A DNA stretch of 21,967 nucleotides from positions 1-21,967 of the forward strand of contig QWII01000147.1 in NCBI GenBank assembly GCA_021405325.1. Direction: 5' to 3'. The number at the start of each line of letters is the position of its first letter. The first letter of the stretch is position 1. Shown one piece after another: positions 21,954 through 21,967 of this stretch. Below the pieces are notes generated by a model, which worked only from the letters and a program-made list of their open reading frames with translations, searched no databases and had not been told where the DNA came from. Both the position numbers and the translations under genes were made by a program. Origin of the DNA: Caldilinea sp. CFX5. Lineage in GTDB: Bacteria; Chloroflexota; Anaerolineae; Caldilineales; Caldilineaceae.

Positions 21954-21967
21954 CACGATATATCGTG
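21954..21967. repeat. Palindrome R, cut by the window end
   Basis: CACGATATATCGTG is a perfect 14-bp palindrome ending exactly at the last base. It is preceded by GTAGGGG, which suggests that the full element continues with CCCCTAC outside the window as a stop-proximal hairpin of the lyase gene (stop at 21907). Confidence 0.6.

Overview
The window reads as part of a chromosome of an uncultured or little-studied Chloroflexota bacterium (Anaerolineae/Caldilineae-like). This is inferred, not measured. The supporting signs are moderately high GC coding sequence rich in GCC/GGC codons, a twin-arginine sugar-binding lipoprotein, secreted proteins with a Thr/Pro-rich tail or a terminal YLP motif, an Rpn-type PD-(D/E)XK protein, and intergenic spaces filled with word-repeat hairpins. 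I saw no rRNA, tRNA, CRISPR array, complete insertion sequence or phage module.

Layout. 1-189: two long perfect hairpins. 190-981 (-): small four-helix membrane protein. 1308-3368 (+): DUF255/YyaL thioredoxin-fold protein. 3522-3971 (-): small secreted protein, convergent with the previous gene across a bidirectional terminator. 3972-4557: AT-rich gene-free stretch. 4558-9245 (-): four co-directional housekeeping or envelope genes, read from high to low coordinates as phosphohexomutase, TatD-type hydrolase, polyprenyl diphosphate synthase and GT2 glycosyltransferase. 9540-10184 (+): nitroreductase. 10492-16138 (+): solute-binding lipoprotein, amidohydrolase, PQQ-type sugar dehydrogenase and SelA-like PLP enzyme. 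16297-16651: remnant of an AAA ATPase gene. 16954-17907 (+): Rpn-family nuclease. 17962-20811 (-): PfkB kinase, SDR oxidoreductase and SIS-domain protein. 20993-21907 (+): DapA/NanA-family lyase, divergent from the SIS gene.

Function. The right half resembles a catabolic locus for a sugar acid or amino-sugar acid. It has uptake (binding protein), oxidation (PQQ dehydrogenase, SDR), ammonia elimination or another PLP reaction (SelA/DgaE-like), phosphorylation (PfkB), phosphosugar handling (SIS) and C-C cleavage (DapA-like aldolase). The substrate cannot be read from sequence. The left minus-strand block suits envelope polysaccharide or isoprenoid-quinone precursor supply.

The most unusual property is non-coding. 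Nearly every gene 3' end, on either strand, is followed within about 3-110 nt by its own long inverted repeat. The divergent promoter regions have none or only a weak one. Several hairpins are built from tandem 7- or 8-base words, with the complementary words tandemly repeated in the other arm. Most have no U-tract, so they are not classical intrinsic terminators.
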